64,000 bases of DNA from contig JAEUKB010000091.1 of NCBI GenBank assembly GCA_016794365.1, forward strand, positions 16,439 to 80,438, given 5' to 3'. The notes below the pieces were generated by a model. It ran no database searches. It saw only the letters and a program-made list of their open reading frames with translations, and had not been told where the DNA came from. This document shows, piece after piece, positions 1-9,052 of this stretch (its first letter is position 1; each line of letters starts with the position of its first letter). The position numbers and the translations under genes were made by a program. The DNA is from Myxococcales bacterium (GTDB taxonomy: Bacteria; Myxococcota_A; Polyangia; Palsa-1104; JAEUJZ01).

Positions 1-1
1 C

Positions 2-250
2 GAGCAGCAGGCGGTGCAGCGACTACACGAAAACGATCGAGACTCGGCAGCTCGCTATGTGCTGGCTGCGGCGCAGGCTCGACGGGGAGACTTTGCGTCC
101 GCGCTGGAGAGCCTGCTTGCAATCGTGGCGCGCGATCGCCGCTTTCGAGACGACGGTGCGCGCAAAGCGATGGCTGCGATCTTCGGTCTGCTTGGTGCAA
201 ACTCGGATCTTAGCCACGACTTCCGTCGCCGTTTGCAAGTTGTGGTGTAG
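2..250 (+). CDS. C-terminal part of a thioredoxin/TPR co-chaperone (YbbN/CnoX-like)
   Basis: The reading frame is open from the window edge, so only the last 82 or so codons are visible. The visible part is helical and TPR-like. It ends with an acidic turn (RDRRFRDDGARKAMAAIFGL) and an RRRL stretch, which resemble the C-terminus of YbbN/CnoX thioredoxin-fold chaperedoxins, where a short DxxxRDDGARK-type signature precedes the last helices. The thioredoxin domain itself would lie outside the window. A GTG at 14 could be read as a start but the frame continues upstream of it. Other TPR proteins remain possible. Confidence 0.65.
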   Translation, partial: EQQAVQRLHENDRDSAARYVLAAAQARRGDFASALESLLAIVARDRRFRDDGARKAMAAIFGLLGANSDLSHDFRRRLQVVV

Positions 251-314
251 AGCGTAGCCACGGCGCTGAGAGTCGAGAAGTTGGCTCGGCTCAGCGTCGG
301 TTAGGCAAGGTAAT

Positions 315-1034
315 TTAGCGAAGATCGATGATCGGCCAGTCGTAGGAACGTGCGACGAGTCGAAGGCGCAGATCTGGATTTACCACCGTCGGTCGGCCCA
401 CTGCGGCAAGCATTGGATAGTCAGAATAGCTGTCCGAGTACGCCCACGACTTGCCCATGTCGATGCCGTGACGGGCTGCGAAGTCGCGCATCAGCGGTGC
501 TTTCGTTGCTCCTCCGACGAATGGAGGACAGAGCTGACCTGTTGCGTAGCCTTTGCTGAACTCCAGTCGGTTGGCGATGACATCGGTCTTGGGGATGCCG
601 AGGTAACGCGCAAGCGGCCAGACGGTGAAGTCGAGCCCTCCCGAGACAAGCACTTGACGAACGCCTGCGCGACGGGACTCTTCGATCAGGTCGGGCGCGC
701 CGGGGAAGATGCTCGGGCGGATGACTTCTTCAAAGAGATCTTCAGCGAGAACAATCAGACGATCTTCGGGCTGACCGGCGTAGTAGCGATAGAAAAACTC
801 GTTAAAGAGCTTCCGCGATACCTTGTCCGCGACGACGAAGAACGGAATCGACGCTGCTGTTTGAAGACCCTTAAGCGCCGAGCGCAGCGGTGTGGGCTGA
901 TTCAGCGCGTAGTACGCAAACGAGTTGACGATGTTGGTCTTAATCAGCGTACCGTCCACGTCGTAAAAGGCTGCCGACGTGGAAAACAAGGGCTTCTCGT
1001 GCATGGCGGGCACCATAGCGCATGCTGAGAGCAC
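315..1034 (-). CDS. HAD-superfamily subfamily IB phosphatase (SerB-like)
   Basis: A cytoplasmic phosphatase of 239 residues in this reading. Motif I is FYDVDGTLI near residue 23, with the nucleophile and acid aspartates. Motif II is the Ser of VLVSGG near residue 131. Motif III/IV is AYSDSYSDYPML near residue 194, with the acidic pair typical of subfamily IB (phosphoserine phosphatase relatives that often act on phospho-lipids, phospho-serine or similar small substrates). The substrate cannot be read from the sequence. The start is uncertain: an ATG ten codons downstream (1004) is as good, and neither has a clear Shine-Dalgarno. The gene stands alone and diverges from the PanE-like gene. Confidence 0.85.
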   Translation of the reverse strand: MLSACAMVPAMHEKPLFSTSAAFYDVDGTLIKTNIVNSFAYYALNQPTPLRSALKGLQTAASIPFFVVADKVSRKLFNEFFYRYYAGQPEDRLIVLAEDLFEEVIRPSIFPGAPDLIEESRRAGVRQVLVSGGLDFTVWPLARYLGIPKTDVIANRLEFSKGYATGQLCPPFVGGATKAPLMRDFAARHGIDMGKSWAYSDSYSDYPMLAAVGRPTVVNPDLRLRLVARSYDWPIIDLR

Positions 1035-1186
1035 CGTCTAGGGCTCGACAAGGACAAGCTTTTTTCAGGTTGGCCTGATTGTTCGGCCAATTTGTGTGCG
1101 TTTTCTCGTCGGAGATGCGCTTGAAATGCCGTGTAGGCTGAGGCACACTAGAGCCGCTCACTCCGACGGAAAAGAGGCAAAACGCG

Positions 1187-2338
1187 ATGGCAAGCGAACC
1201 GAAGGTGCTCCTTGTGGGCTGCGGTGGGATCGGTGGGATTACGGCGGCGCAGCTGGCGCGGGCAGGCTGTGATGTCACGGTTGTGACGGGGAATCCAGAG
1301 ATCAGCCGAGCGATCGCGACGCATGGCGTTCGGGTTCGCGATCTCGATGGAAAAGACTGGTCGCAGCGCTTGGCTCAGACGGCAGTGAAGGCCGGAGACT
1401 TGTTCAGCCACGGTCGCTACGATGTCTGCTTGGTTGCGACGAAGCTGACGACGCTGACGGATGTGCTTTTGGAAGTCCAGCCGCTGCTTTCTCCGTCGGC
1501 GCCGATTGTCTGTATGCAAAACGGTCTGCCGGAATCCCACGCGGCGAAGGTGGTCGGAAATCGCTCGGTGATGGGCTGTGTGGTTGGCTTCGGCGCAACG
1601 CTGCTGGAGCCGGGCTTTTCGCAGCGAACCTCGTCGGGAGGCTTGCAGCTCGGTCGCTTGGTTGCGTACGAAAAAGACACAGAGCTGACGCAGGTTGCGG
1701 AGCTGCTCGGGCGCGGCATTCCAACCAAGGTGGTCGAAAATCTACAAGGCGTGCGCTGGAGCAAGCTGGCGATCAACTGTGCGACGAGCACGCTCGGGGC
1801 GATTGGAGGCGATACGCTGGGTCATCTGCTGTCGCATCGATTTGTGCGTCGGATTGTGCTCGAAGTCTGGCGTGAGCTATGCGCCGTCGCAGAGTGCGAA
1901 AGCATTCGTCTGACGAAAGTGGCGGGCACGATTGACATTGCGAAGCTGGCGCTGTCTGACGATGACAAGCAGCGATCGGTGGGCTCGCTGCCGCTGCTGC
2001 TCAAGCACTCGATCTTGCTGGCGATTGGGCTCAAGTTTCGACGGATGCGCAGCTCGATGGCGGTTGCGATTGAGCGTGGTCGTAAGCCGGAAATCGACTG
2101 GCTCAACGGGGAGATTGTTCGTCGTGGCGCGCAGCACGGTGTCCCGACGCCGCTCAATCGAGAGCTGGTTTCCGTGGTTCACGACATTGTGGCAAAGCGT
2201 GCGCATCCTGGGCTCGATACGCTGTACGGTGTGTACTTGCGACTCACGAGCGGTCAGCTTGGTAGTCTTCCGACGGGAACGCAGCCTGTGGCCGGGCAGC
2301 CAGAAGAGTCGCGCAAGGAACTACACATCGAGCCGTAA
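1187..2338 (+). CDS. Ketopantoate reductase (PanE/ApbA) family oxidoreductase
   Basis: An NADP-dependent 2-dehydropantoate 2-reductase family protein of 383 residues. The N-terminal Rossmann glycine motif is VGCGGIGG (residues 9-16). A central QNGLPE stretch near residue 113 is typical of the family, as is the C-terminal helical domain with LKHSILL and the PTPLNREL segment before the end. True PanE enzymes are nearer 300 residues, so this longer form may use another 2-oxo acid. Pantothenate synthesis is possible but not proven by context, since no panB/C neighbours are seen. The start ATG follows an AAGAGG at an unusually long spacing. Confidence 0.82.
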   Translation: MASEPKVLLVGCGGIGGITAAQLARAGCDVTVVTGNPEISRAIATHGVRVRDLDGKDWSQRLAQTAVKAGDLFSHGRYDVCLVATKLTTLTDVLLEVQPLLSPSAPIVCMQNGLPESHAAKVVGNRSVMGCVVGFGATLLEPGFSQRTSSGGLQLGRLVAYEKDTELTQVAELLGRGIPTKVVENLQGVRWSKLAINCATSTLGAIGGDTLGHLLSHRFVRRIVLEVWRELCAVAECESIRLTKVAGTIDIAKLALSDDDKQRSVGSLPLLLKHSILLAIGLKFRRMRSSMAVAIERGRKPEIDWLNGEIVRRGAQHGVPTPLNRELVSVVHDIVAKRAHPGLDTLYGVYLRLTSGQLGSLPTGTQPVAGQPEESRKELHIEP

Positions 2339-2429
2339 GCAATACGCTCGGTGCTGTCTCGAGTTGTAACGGATTGAATGAGGGAGAGTCAGGGACGGGA
2401 GCGACGGACGATTTCCGTCGCGTAGCGGA

Positions 2430-2939
2430 CTAGGCCTTCTTCGGACGAGCGGCCTTCGGGGCGGCCTTGTCGTCAGCCTTCTTGGCTGGCGCTTTGGCTT
2501 CGACTTTGGCTGGCGCTTTGACTTCGGCAGCCTTGGCGGGAGCCTTCGTCTCGGCTTTCACCGGCGCTTTGGCTTCGGCCTTGGCGGGAGCTTTCGTATC
2601 GGCGGCTTTGGCTGGAGCCTTGTGCTTCACAGCCTTCTTCGGGGTCGCCGAGGAGCCGGACTTGCGATCAACCGCTGCTTTGTTCAGCGCCAGCGTCAGT
2701 CGCGAGATCTTACGAGACGCAGTCCGCTTGTGAATGACACCCTTTGCGGCGGCGCGAGCGAGCTGACGCAGGGCCGCGAGCACGGTTTCCTGAAGCTCTT
2801 CGGTGCTGGCTTTGCCGCTGGCCAGGGTGGTGCGCGCACGCTTGACTCGGGTGCGCATCGGTACGAGGTGCTGCAAATTGCGGGCGCGGCGCTTGATGCG
2901 CTGACGGTTGCGTTTTTCTGCTGACTGGACGTTTGCCAA
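2430..2939 (-). CDS. rpsT: 30S ribosomal protein S20 with long Ala/Lys/Pro-rich tail
   Basis: Bacterial S20 binds 16S rRNA in the small subunit. Residues 1-85 carry the family sequence (ANVQSAEKRNRQR at the N-terminus, the KGVIHKRTASRKISRL helix). I place the start at a TTG codon (2937-2939). S20 normally begins M-A-N, a GGAGG lies 5 nt upstream, and the only ATG extends 19 codons into the promoter. S20 is usually about 90 residues. Here 169 residues are encoded, the last 75 or so being repeats of the type KAPAKAEAKAPVKAE. This low-complexity basic tail resembles histone H1-like tails and is common in GC-rich deltaproteobacterial ribosomal proteins. Confidence 0.92.
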   Translation of the reverse strand: MANVQSAEKRNRQRIKRRARNLQHLVPMRTRVKRARTTLASGKASTEELQETVLAALRQLARAAAKGVIHKRTASRKISRLTLALNKAAVDRKSGSSATPKKAVKHKAPAKAADTKAPAKAEAKAPVKAETKAPAKAAEVKAPAKVEAKAPAKKADDKAAPKAARPKKA

Positions 2940-2977
2940 GGGATCCTCCAAACACTTCTTTGCAAAAGCTGTCGGTA

Positions 2978-3007
2978 TCTTTAGTGTTTCCCTCAAAGTA
3001 GTGTCAA
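2978..3007 (-). promoter_or_regulatory. Predicted sigma-70 promoter of rpsT
   Basis: On the minus strand a consensus TTGACA (3007-3002) is followed after 18 nt by TAAAGA(T) (2983-2978). This sits about 40 nt before the TTG start of rpsT. If this is the promoter, the upstream in-frame ATG at 2996 lies inside it, which supports the TTG start. Confidence 0.6.
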
Positions 3008-3101
3008 GAAACTTCGCTTGCTTGGGGGCGCTCCTTCTTTGGCGAACCGGCGTAGATGCTGCTACGGTTTGCGGCTCATGCAGGACGCGAGGAGAGCGAA
3101 C

Positions 3102-5564
3102 ATGGCGACGCGCAAGCTCATCTTGGCGGAAAAGCCGCAGGTCGCACGAGATCTGGCCAAGGTCTTGGGTGTATCAGGTCGCAGCGACGGTGCGCTGACC
3201 AGCGATCGCTATGTGATTACCTGGTGCATCGGCCACTTGGTGGAGCTGTGTGAGCCGCACGAATACGATGCAGCGTGGAAGCCGTGGCGACTGGATCGTC
3301 TGCCGATGCTGCCGAAGCCGTTCAAGCTGCGTCCCATTCGCACGTCTTGGAAGCAGTGGAAGGTGGTTCGAGCGCTGCTTTCCGATCGCTCGTTTTCTGC
3401 GGTGGTCAACGCTTGCGATGCAGGGCGCGAAGGTGAGCTGATTTTCCGTCTGTGTTACGAGCTTTCGGGCTGTCGTCTGCCGATCGAGCGTTTGTGGATT
3501 TCGTCGCTGACAGAGCAAGCGATCTCGCAGGGAATGGCGCAGCTTCAGCCGGGACGCGCGTTTGACGATCTGGCTCGGGCGGCGCGCTGTCGTTCGGAAG
3601 CGGACTGGCTGGTGGGAATGAATGCGACACGCGCTGTGACGGTGTGGCGACGAGGAGAGCAGAGCGTGCTGTGTTCGCTTGGACGCGTGCAGACTCCGAC
3701 GCTGGGAATCCTGACGCAGCGCGAGCATCAGATCCGATCTTTTACGCCATGTGACTACTTTGAAGTGGAAGCGCAGCTTCGGCCCGTCGCAAACAGTGAA
3801 TCCGCACTGGTGTTTTCGGCGCTGTGGCAGCACGGAAAGCATCGGCGACTGGCTAAGCGCACGCTGGCGGATACGCTGCTTGCGCGCGATGAGCCTGCGC
3901 CGATCGTGGTCGATTCCGTCGAAGAAAAGAAGCTGAAGGAGCCGCCGCCGCTGCTGTTTGATCTGACATCGCTCCAGCGGACCTGTAACCGTCGGTTTGG
4001 CTGGTCGGCACAGCACACGCTCAGCGAGGCGCAGCGACTGTATGAAGAGCACAAACTGATCAGCTATCCTCGGACGGATTCACGCTACTTGGGTCGCGAC
4101 GTGATCTCGCTGTTGCCGAAGCTGTTTGCGGCGGTGGGAACTGCGAAAGCGTACGCGAGCTTTGCCAATCGACTGGGTGATGTCTCGCCACCGCGTCGGG
4201 TGTTTCAAGATCAGCGAGTCACGGATCATCACGCGATCATTCCGACGACGACGACGCTGACGGATGCTCGACTGGCAGCGCTGAGCACCGATCAGCGCAA
4301 GCTGCATGACTTGGTGGTGCGACGCTTTTTGGGGGTGTTCTATCCCGACGCAGAGTTTGCTCAGACGACGGTGATGGTGCGGGTTGATGCGCAAGGAAGT
4401 GGTGCCAGCGTCGAACCAGCTGTGGATTCCGACGGACGACTTTCGGTCCTTCCAGCGCCTCCCGATCGGTATGTGGCTCAAGGCAAGCAGCGTATCGTCG
4501 CTGGCTGGCAAGAAGTCGCTGGATTTTCCGGAGAGTCAGACGGAAAGCGCTGGCCAAGTGGCGACGATGTAGAGGGCACAGACGATGACGATGCACTGCG
4601 CAGTCAACCGCTGCCTCGTCTGCAAAAAGGCGATCGTCTGTTGGGAACATTTTCGGTGCTGGCGAAGCAGACGCGGCCTCCGCCTCGATATAGTGATGCG
4701 TCGCTGTTGTCCGCGATGGAGAGCGCCGGAAAGCAACTGAGCGACGAAGCGCTGAGACGTGCGATGAAGGACGCGGGCTTGGGAACTCCGGCGACGCGCG
4801 CAGCGGTGATCGAGACCTTGATCGCTCGTCGCTACGTCGAGCGTCGTGGCAAGCAACTCTGGCCGACGGCGCTTGGTATGGACTTGATCGACAAGCTGCC
4901 GGAGTCGAGCTTGGCGTCGGCAGAGCTGACTGGACAGTGGGAAGCTCGACTGAATCGGATGGCGCGCGGGGAAGACTCTACGCCCGAGTTTATGGCCAGC
5001 ATCGTCGCGTATGTGGAACAGCTGATTTCCAAGGTCCGTGCCGCGCCGGTTCCGGCGGCGATCGCGGTGGACACGGTGCGGACGCCGTCTGCTCGGGAGT
5101 CTGTTTCTTCGCGACGATCAGGCTCGGTTCGTCGAGGTCGAACCCAGCGATCTGAACAGCGCACGGAACCTCGTGAATCGTCTGCAAAGCGACCGTCGGT
5201 ACAAACGGGGGAAAGAAGCCGCGCGTCGAGACAAGCGACCAAGCCAAAGCGGATGCGATCGCAGCCAGATCGTCCAGCGCCCGGTTCGCGCGTCGAGCCA
5301 GCGCTTCTTTGTCCTCGCTGTCAGTTGGTGCCAATGATCTGGGGTCGAAGTGCGTGGGGCTGCTCGGATTATCGAGGCTGTCGGCTGGTCATTCCGTTTG
5401 CGATCGAGGGCATCACGCTGACGGAAAAGAACCTGGCGACGCTGGTGACTTCAAACAAAGTGCAGCTTCAGCGACAAGGATCGCGACGGACGATTCGTCT
5501 GGCTCCGCGTGAAGAGCCAGCGGTACGAATCGACGGTGAAGTGGGGATTACTGCGCGTCCCTGA
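3102..5564 (+). CDS. topB: DNA topoisomerase III (type IA)
   Basis: A type IA topoisomerase that cuts one strand through a 5'-phosphotyrosine and decatenates DNA, often partnering RecQ, which is also encoded nearby (9.1 kb). The Toprim domain opens with LILAEKPQVARDLAKVL and contains the acidic motif VNACDAGREGELIFR. The catalytic Tyr lies in LISYPRTDSRYLG near residue 325. The C-terminus (residues 665-760) is an Arg/Ser-rich linker followed by one Cys4-type zinc ribbon (CPRCQ...CSDYRGC). The chosen ATG has GGAG 7 nt upstream; the longer frame from 3018 lacks this. The 820 residues are long for TopB because of the linker. The 3' end overlaps the convergent gene by 17 bp. Confidence 0.93.
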   Translation: MATRKLILAEKPQVARDLAKVLGVSGRSDGALTSDRYVITWCIGHLVELCEPHEYDAAWKPWRLDRLPMLPKPFKLRPIRTSWKQWKVVRALLSDRSFSAVVNACDAGREGELIFRLCYELSGCRLPIERLWISSLTEQAISQGMAQLQPGRAFDDLARAARCRSEADWLVGMNATRAVTVWRRGEQSVLCSLGRVQTPTLGILTQREHQIRSFTPCDYFEVEAQLRPVANSESALVFSALWQHGKHRRLAKRTLADTLLARDEPAPIVVDSVEEKKLKEPPPLLFDLTSLQRTCNRRFGWSAQHTLSEAQRLYEEHKLISYPRTDSRYLGRDVISLLPKLFAAVGTAKAYASFANRLGDVSPPRRVFQDQRVTDHHAIIPTTTTLTDARLAALSTDQRKLHDLVVRRFLGVFYPDAEFAQTTVMVRVDAQGSGASVEPAVDSDGRLSVLPAPPDRYVAQGKQRIVAGWQEVAGFSGESDGKRWPSGDDVEGTDDDDALRSQPLPRLQKGDRLLGTFSVLAKQTRPPPRYSDASLLSAMESAGKQLSDEALRRAMKDAGLGTPATRAAVIETLIARRYVERRGKQLWPTALGMDLIDKLPESSLASAELTGQWEARLNRMARGEDSTPEFMASIVAYVEQLISKVRAAPVPAAIAVDTVRTPSARESVSSRRSGSVRRGRTQRSEQRTEPRESSAKRPSVQTGERSRASRQATKPKRMRSQPDRPAPGSRVEPALLCPRCQLVPMIWGRSAWGCSDYRGCRLVIPFAIEGITLTEKNLATLVTSNKVQLQRQGSRRTIRLAPREEPAVRIDGEVGITARP

Positions 5565-6225
5565 GGAACGGGAAGGTGCTGGTCGAAGGAACGCCGTCTG
5601 GATCTTGGCCAACACCGTCGGAAACGGTTGCAGTGCCACCTACCAGCAAGCTGTAGGTCTGATCGACGGCATCAATCGCCGGAGATCGTCCACCGCAGTC
5701 ATCTACCGTCGGTACGTTGAGGAACTTCAGCTCAACGGCCATGTATCTGACGCAGGCGCTCTTGCTGGTATCAACCCAGAGTCGATCGTCGGTGAACAGA
5801 TCGCCGAGCTTGGCGTATCGGGTCTGCGACACTGCGGCATCTGCGCCCGCTTGGTTGCCGCAGGTTGCATCGAGGCTGTCCCACACGCCGAGGTTGCTCT
5901 GGATGTACGGCTGGTTCGAGTACGGCGTCCAGCCTCTCATCGGTACAGCGCCGTTGTAGATGTCCTTGGTCTCGTCGGGATACTTGACGTCCTTGGCCAG
6001 ACCAAACGGATTGACCAGCATGGTGCTGACGAGAGGACGACCGACGCGATCGTACTGGATCGAATCGGCCAGCGGACGACCTGGAATGAAGGTGCTGCCG
6101 CTGTCTACTCCGCCGAGGTCGAACACTTCAAAGGGAACAGCCTCGAAGTTGAGGCCGGTTTTGTCACAGCCGCTGCTGGAAACGCCAGCGAGCAGCATCA
6201 CGGAAACAAGGATGTTCTTCGTCAT
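5548..6225 (-). CDS. DUF4331-like lipoprotein, second half
   Basis: A predicted lipoprotein of 225 residues. The signal peptide MTKNILVSVMLLAGVSSSGC ends in a lipobox Cys. The mature part has the QYDRVGRPLVSTMLVNPFG segment followed by a KDIYNGA-type motif, which resembles the C-terminal half of DUF4331 proteins. It starts 8 nt after the stop of the upstream DUF4331 gene, with GTGAGG overlapping that stop as ribosome site, so the two are one transcription unit. The pair therefore looks like one DUF4331 protein divided into two separately exported chains. Function of DUF4331 is unknown to me. Confidence 0.72.
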   Translation of the reverse strand: MTKNILVSVMLLAGVSSSGCDKTGLNFEAVPFEVFDLGGVDSGSTFIPGRPLADSIQYDRVGRPLVSTMLVNPFGLAKDVKYPDETKDIYNGAVPMRGWTPYSNQPYIQSNLGVWDSLDATCGNQAGADAAVSQTRYAKLGDLFTDDRLWVDTSKSACVRYMAVELKFLNVPTVDDCGGRSPAIDAVDQTYSLLVGGTATVSDGVGQDPDGVPSTSTFPFLRDAQ

Positions 6226-6233
6226 GGCTGGCC

Positions 6234-6998
6234 TCACTTGGGAATCCGCTTCTTGGTGCTTGCCCACACGCCGACCAGAGACTTCGAGTTGTTTGAAGTC
6301 AGGTAGGCGCGGTCCACCGAGACAACAATCGCGAGCACGTTCTGTTTGGTAAACGCATCGCTGTTGCCGGTGGCGAGTCCGGCTCGCAACGTGGTTGCAT
6401 TAAAGCCAACGCCCGAGGTCGCACACTGCGCCGTGTCGCGATTCCAGCCGTTGATACCGGCCTTGATCGTCGTGACGGTCGAGTTGAACGCGGTCTTGTT
6501 AAAGAACGCAGGATCGTTGGCGATGCCGGTCCACACGCGCAGCTTGCCGGTGCGGCTCAAGATCGATCCCTTGGTCGTCGTCGTCGAGGTGGTGCCTTTG
6601 ACGTACTCGTCGTCGCCGCCCCAGCACTCAAAGGTCTGCGTGCCGATGGGCGTTGCGTCGTTGAATGCACAGACGATGGAAAGCTCGGGAATTCCGTCGC
6701 TCTTTTCCGACAGGGTGCCCTTGGCGATGGTGTGGAAGGTGTAGAGCGTGTCTTTGTCGAATGCCGAGGTCGCCTTCGGAGCATTCGGCTGAACGGTCAT
6801 CACCATGAACACGCGCGGCGAGTTGTTGACTTCATCGACGCCCATCCACGAATACAAGTCGGCGATGTCACGGGCGGTGTTGTTGAGCGGCGGTGTCACC
6901 GTATTCGATCCGTCCGCGTGGTCGCTGGCCACTGCGAGCGGTGTAAACGCACCGCTTGCGGCCAAAGCAAGGGCAAGTGCCCACGTCTTCGCGCTCAT
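6234..6998 (-). CDS. DUF4331 family exported protein, first half
   Basis: The chosen ATG has AGGAG 7 nt upstream and opens a Sec signal peptide (MSAKTWALALALAASGAFTP, cleavage near AVAS-DHADG). The mature protein begins with the DHADG and DIADLYSWMG motifs seen at the start of DUF4331 proteins and contains NSPRVFMVMTVQPNA and the NVLAIVVSVD strand. It stops after VGVWASTKKR, the point where complete DUF4331 proteins continue into the QYDRxGRPxVST part that is here encoded by the next gene. It is exported, probably periplasmic or outer surface. The frame extends 50 codons upstream but without a ribosome site. Confidence 0.8.
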   Translation of the reverse strand: MSAKTWALALALAASGAFTPLAVASDHADGSNTVTPPLNNTARDIADLYSWMGVDEVNNSPRVFMVMTVQPNAPKATSAFDKDTLYTFHTIAKGTLSEKSDGIPELSIVCAFNDATPIGTQTFECWGGDDEYVKGTTSTTTTKGSILSRTGKLRVWTGIANDPAFFNKTAFNSTVTTIKAGINGWNRDTAQCATSGVGFNATTLRAGLATGNSDAFTKQNVLAIVVSVDRAYLTSNNSKSLVGVWASTKKRIPK

Positions 6999-7069
6999 GC
7001 TGGGTCTCCTGTCTAAAGTCTCGTCGGCTAGGTCGAAAGCAGACTTAGGTCCGATCAGCTTAACACAGG

Positions 7070-7095
7070 GACATCTTCGGAAAGAAGTCGTTTCC
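7070..7095 (-). promoter_or_regulatory. Possible ECF-type promoter of the DUF4331 pair
   Basis: The minus strand reads GGAAAC (7095-7090), 16 nt, then TGTC (7073-7070), 70 nt before the DUF4331 start. It resembles, with mismatches, the GGAAC-N17-CGTC boxes found at the ECF sigma operon at 24.5 kb. One-off matches of this length are expected by chance, so this is weak. Confidence 0.3.
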
Positions 7096-7306
7096 TCGTC
7101 ATGCGTGGCGGGATACATGACGCGCTGGATGACGCGCTCGGTGCACAAAAAAGCAGCAACTTGCGCGGCTTTGGCTTACATAAGCGTGCGAAATCTCTCT
7201 TTTTTCAGGCAGCGGTTTGGATAGGCTTGCTGCGAACTCGGCCTGCGCCATGGGCTGATGCAAGCGCTTTCTCCGCTTACTTGCCTTCACCGTAAAGGAG
7301 TGTCTT

Positions 7307-9046
7307 ATGACTCAGCGTCGTTCGTCTTTTGCTTCCGTCGCGTCGGTTTCTGTGTCGGAGCCGATCACCGCTCGCTCGGTGCGTCGTGGTTCGTTGGCTG
7401 GCACGCTGCTGGCGCTTACCACGCTGTCGCTTGTTGCCGCTGGGTGTGGTCAACCGGAAGAGACTTGGATCCACAACCAAGGTGGATCGTATGCGCCGCT
7501 TGGCTTTGGCGAAGCGCAGGTTCACGCAGATGGCACACCCAGCTTTCTCTCGGGTGAGATGGCCTCTTCGGGTCGCATCAGCTCGGCTGCGGATGCGGTG
7601 ACGCTGCTGACCAAAGGCTCGCTGGCTGCCAGCTATCGACTGGCGAAAGATTCGACGCTGAGCCTTGTGTCGGACGGCAGCGATGAGCAAGGCAACCGCT
7701 ACATCAAGCTCCAGCAGCAGCACGCCGGGATGCCAGTTGTGGGTCGTCAGGTGGTGGTTCAGCTGGGCAAAGATGGCTTGGTCGAAGGCGTGCTCGGACA
7801 CCTTGAGCCCGAGCTGACGCTGACGGAGACGGCTGTGTTGTCAAGTGCAGAAGCGATCACCAAGGCGCTTCAATCGCGTGGGCCGGGTCGCGCAGTGACA
7901 GAGCCGGTCCTGTCGGTGTACATCGATCGCGCGGGCAACCCGAAGCTGGTGTACGACGCGCGCGTCGATTATCGGTCGGCCAAAGGTCGTCAGTTTGTGA
8001 AGATGTACGTCAGCGCAGTGGACGGTCAGGTATTTGCCGAACACTCGCTGGTCTACACCGCGCTCAACCGCGAGATTTACGACCTGAAGAAGGTCTGCCT
8101 CAAGGATGGCTCGGAGCTTCCGGGCACGCTGCTCACCAAAGAAGGTGGCACCACCACCGACGCTGCGGGTACGCGCGCTTACCAGCACAGCGGCAACGTC
8201 TACTGGTTCTATAATAAGCTGTTTGGCCGCGACTCGTACGATGGCAAAGGCGGGCTGCTGATGTCGAGCATCCACGCCACCTTCGATACCGGCATGGGCT
8301 GCAGCGGTGAAAACGCAGCCTGGATTCCCGATCCGTTTAACCAAATGGTGTACGGCGACGGCGGGCTGTTCGGTCTGACGCTCAAGGATCTGACCTTGGG
8401 ATACGACGTGGCCGCGCACGAGATGACCCACGCTGTGACCTCGATCACCTCGAATCTCGAATACTTGGACGAGCCGGGCGCGCTCAACGAAGCGATGTCC
8501 GATATCATGGGGGCGGCTTCCGAGGTGTGGGTAAACTCCGGGGGCAGCTCCAGCGGCAACCCAGCGACCTGGACCGTATCGGCCAACACTTGGAAGATCG
8601 GCGAAGACGTGGCGGGGCTTTTGTTCGGTTCGCTCGGTGCGCTGCGTCTGATGAACGAGCCAACCAAGGACGGCATGAGCAAGGACTACTACCCAGAGCG
8701 CAACATGCCCGGCTCGGGTGACAATGGCGGCGTTCATACCAACTCCGGCATCGGCAACCTGGCGTTCTACTTGCTGTCGGCTGGCGGCAAGCACCCGCGC
8801 GCAAAGACCACCACCGAGGTCAAGGCCATCGGCATCGAAAAGGCCGCGCGCATCTTCCACTTGGCAAACACCCAGCTCTTTACAACGAAGACGCAGTTCC
8901 AGGATGCTCGTTACGCGACGGCCAAGGCGGCAGAGCTGCTCTATGGTCGCTGCGGAACCGAGTGGCAGAACGTCCACCGCGCCTGGGATGCCGTTGCTGT
9001 GCCGGGCGACTGGTCGCTGTGTGTGCGTCCTCGCGGCGGCTTCTAA
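7307..9046 (+). CDS. M4 (thermolysin-like) zinc metalloprotease, lipoprotein precursor
   Basis: A secreted neutral metalloprotease of 579 residues. The N-terminus has a long charged leader then LLALTTLSLVAAGC, a lipobox, so the precursor is probably membrane anchored. Residues 80-250 are the FTP/PepSY-type propeptide. The catalytic domain has HEMTH (residue 371 onward), the third zinc ligand Glu in GALNEAMSDIMG, and the second-lobe His in NGGVHTNSGIGN. These are all expected catalytic residues of M4 peptidases. AAGGAG lies 7 nt before the ATG. recQ begins 7 nt downstream, so the two may be cotranscribed although unrelated in function. Confidence 0.93.
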   Translation: MTQRRSSFASVASVSVSEPITARSVRRGSLAGTLLALTTLSLVAAGCGQPEETWIHNQGGSYAPLGFGEAQVHADGTPSFLSGEMASSGRISSAADAVTLLTKGSLAASYRLAKDSTLSLVSDGSDEQGNRYIKLQQQHAGMPVVGRQVVVQLGKDGLVEGVLGHLEPELTLTETAVLSSAEAITKALQSRGPGRAVTEPVLSVYIDRAGNPKLVYDARVDYRSAKGRQFVKMYVSAVDGQVFAEHSLVYTALNREIYDLKKVCLKDGSELPGTLLTKEGGTTTDAAGTRAYQHSGNVYWFYNKLFGRDSYDGKGGLLMSSIHATFDTGMGCSGENAAWIPDPFNQMVYGDGGLFGLTLKDLTLGYDVAAHEMTHAVTSITSNLEYLDEPGALNEAMSDIMGAASEVWVNSGGSSSGNPATWTVSANTWKIGEDVAGLLFGSLGALRLMNEPTKDGMSKDYYPERNMPGSGDNGGVHTNSGIGNLAFYLLSAGGKHPRAKTTTEVKAIGIEKAARIFHLANTQLFTTKTQFQDARYATAKAAELLYGRCGTEWQNVHRAWDAVAVPGDWSLCVRPRGGF

Positions 9047-9052
9047 GGAACC

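Noticed and set aside
1070..1095. TTGGCC/GGCCAA inverted repeat
   Set aside because: No T-run in either direction and short arms; does not make a terminator or known operator.
3174..4052. 292-residue minus-strand frame over topB
   Set aside because: Antisense shadow; sequence is low-quality Arg/Gln-rich.
5509..6306. 265-residue plus-strand frame over the DUF4331 pair
   Set aside because: Antisense to two genes with signal peptides and ribosome sites.
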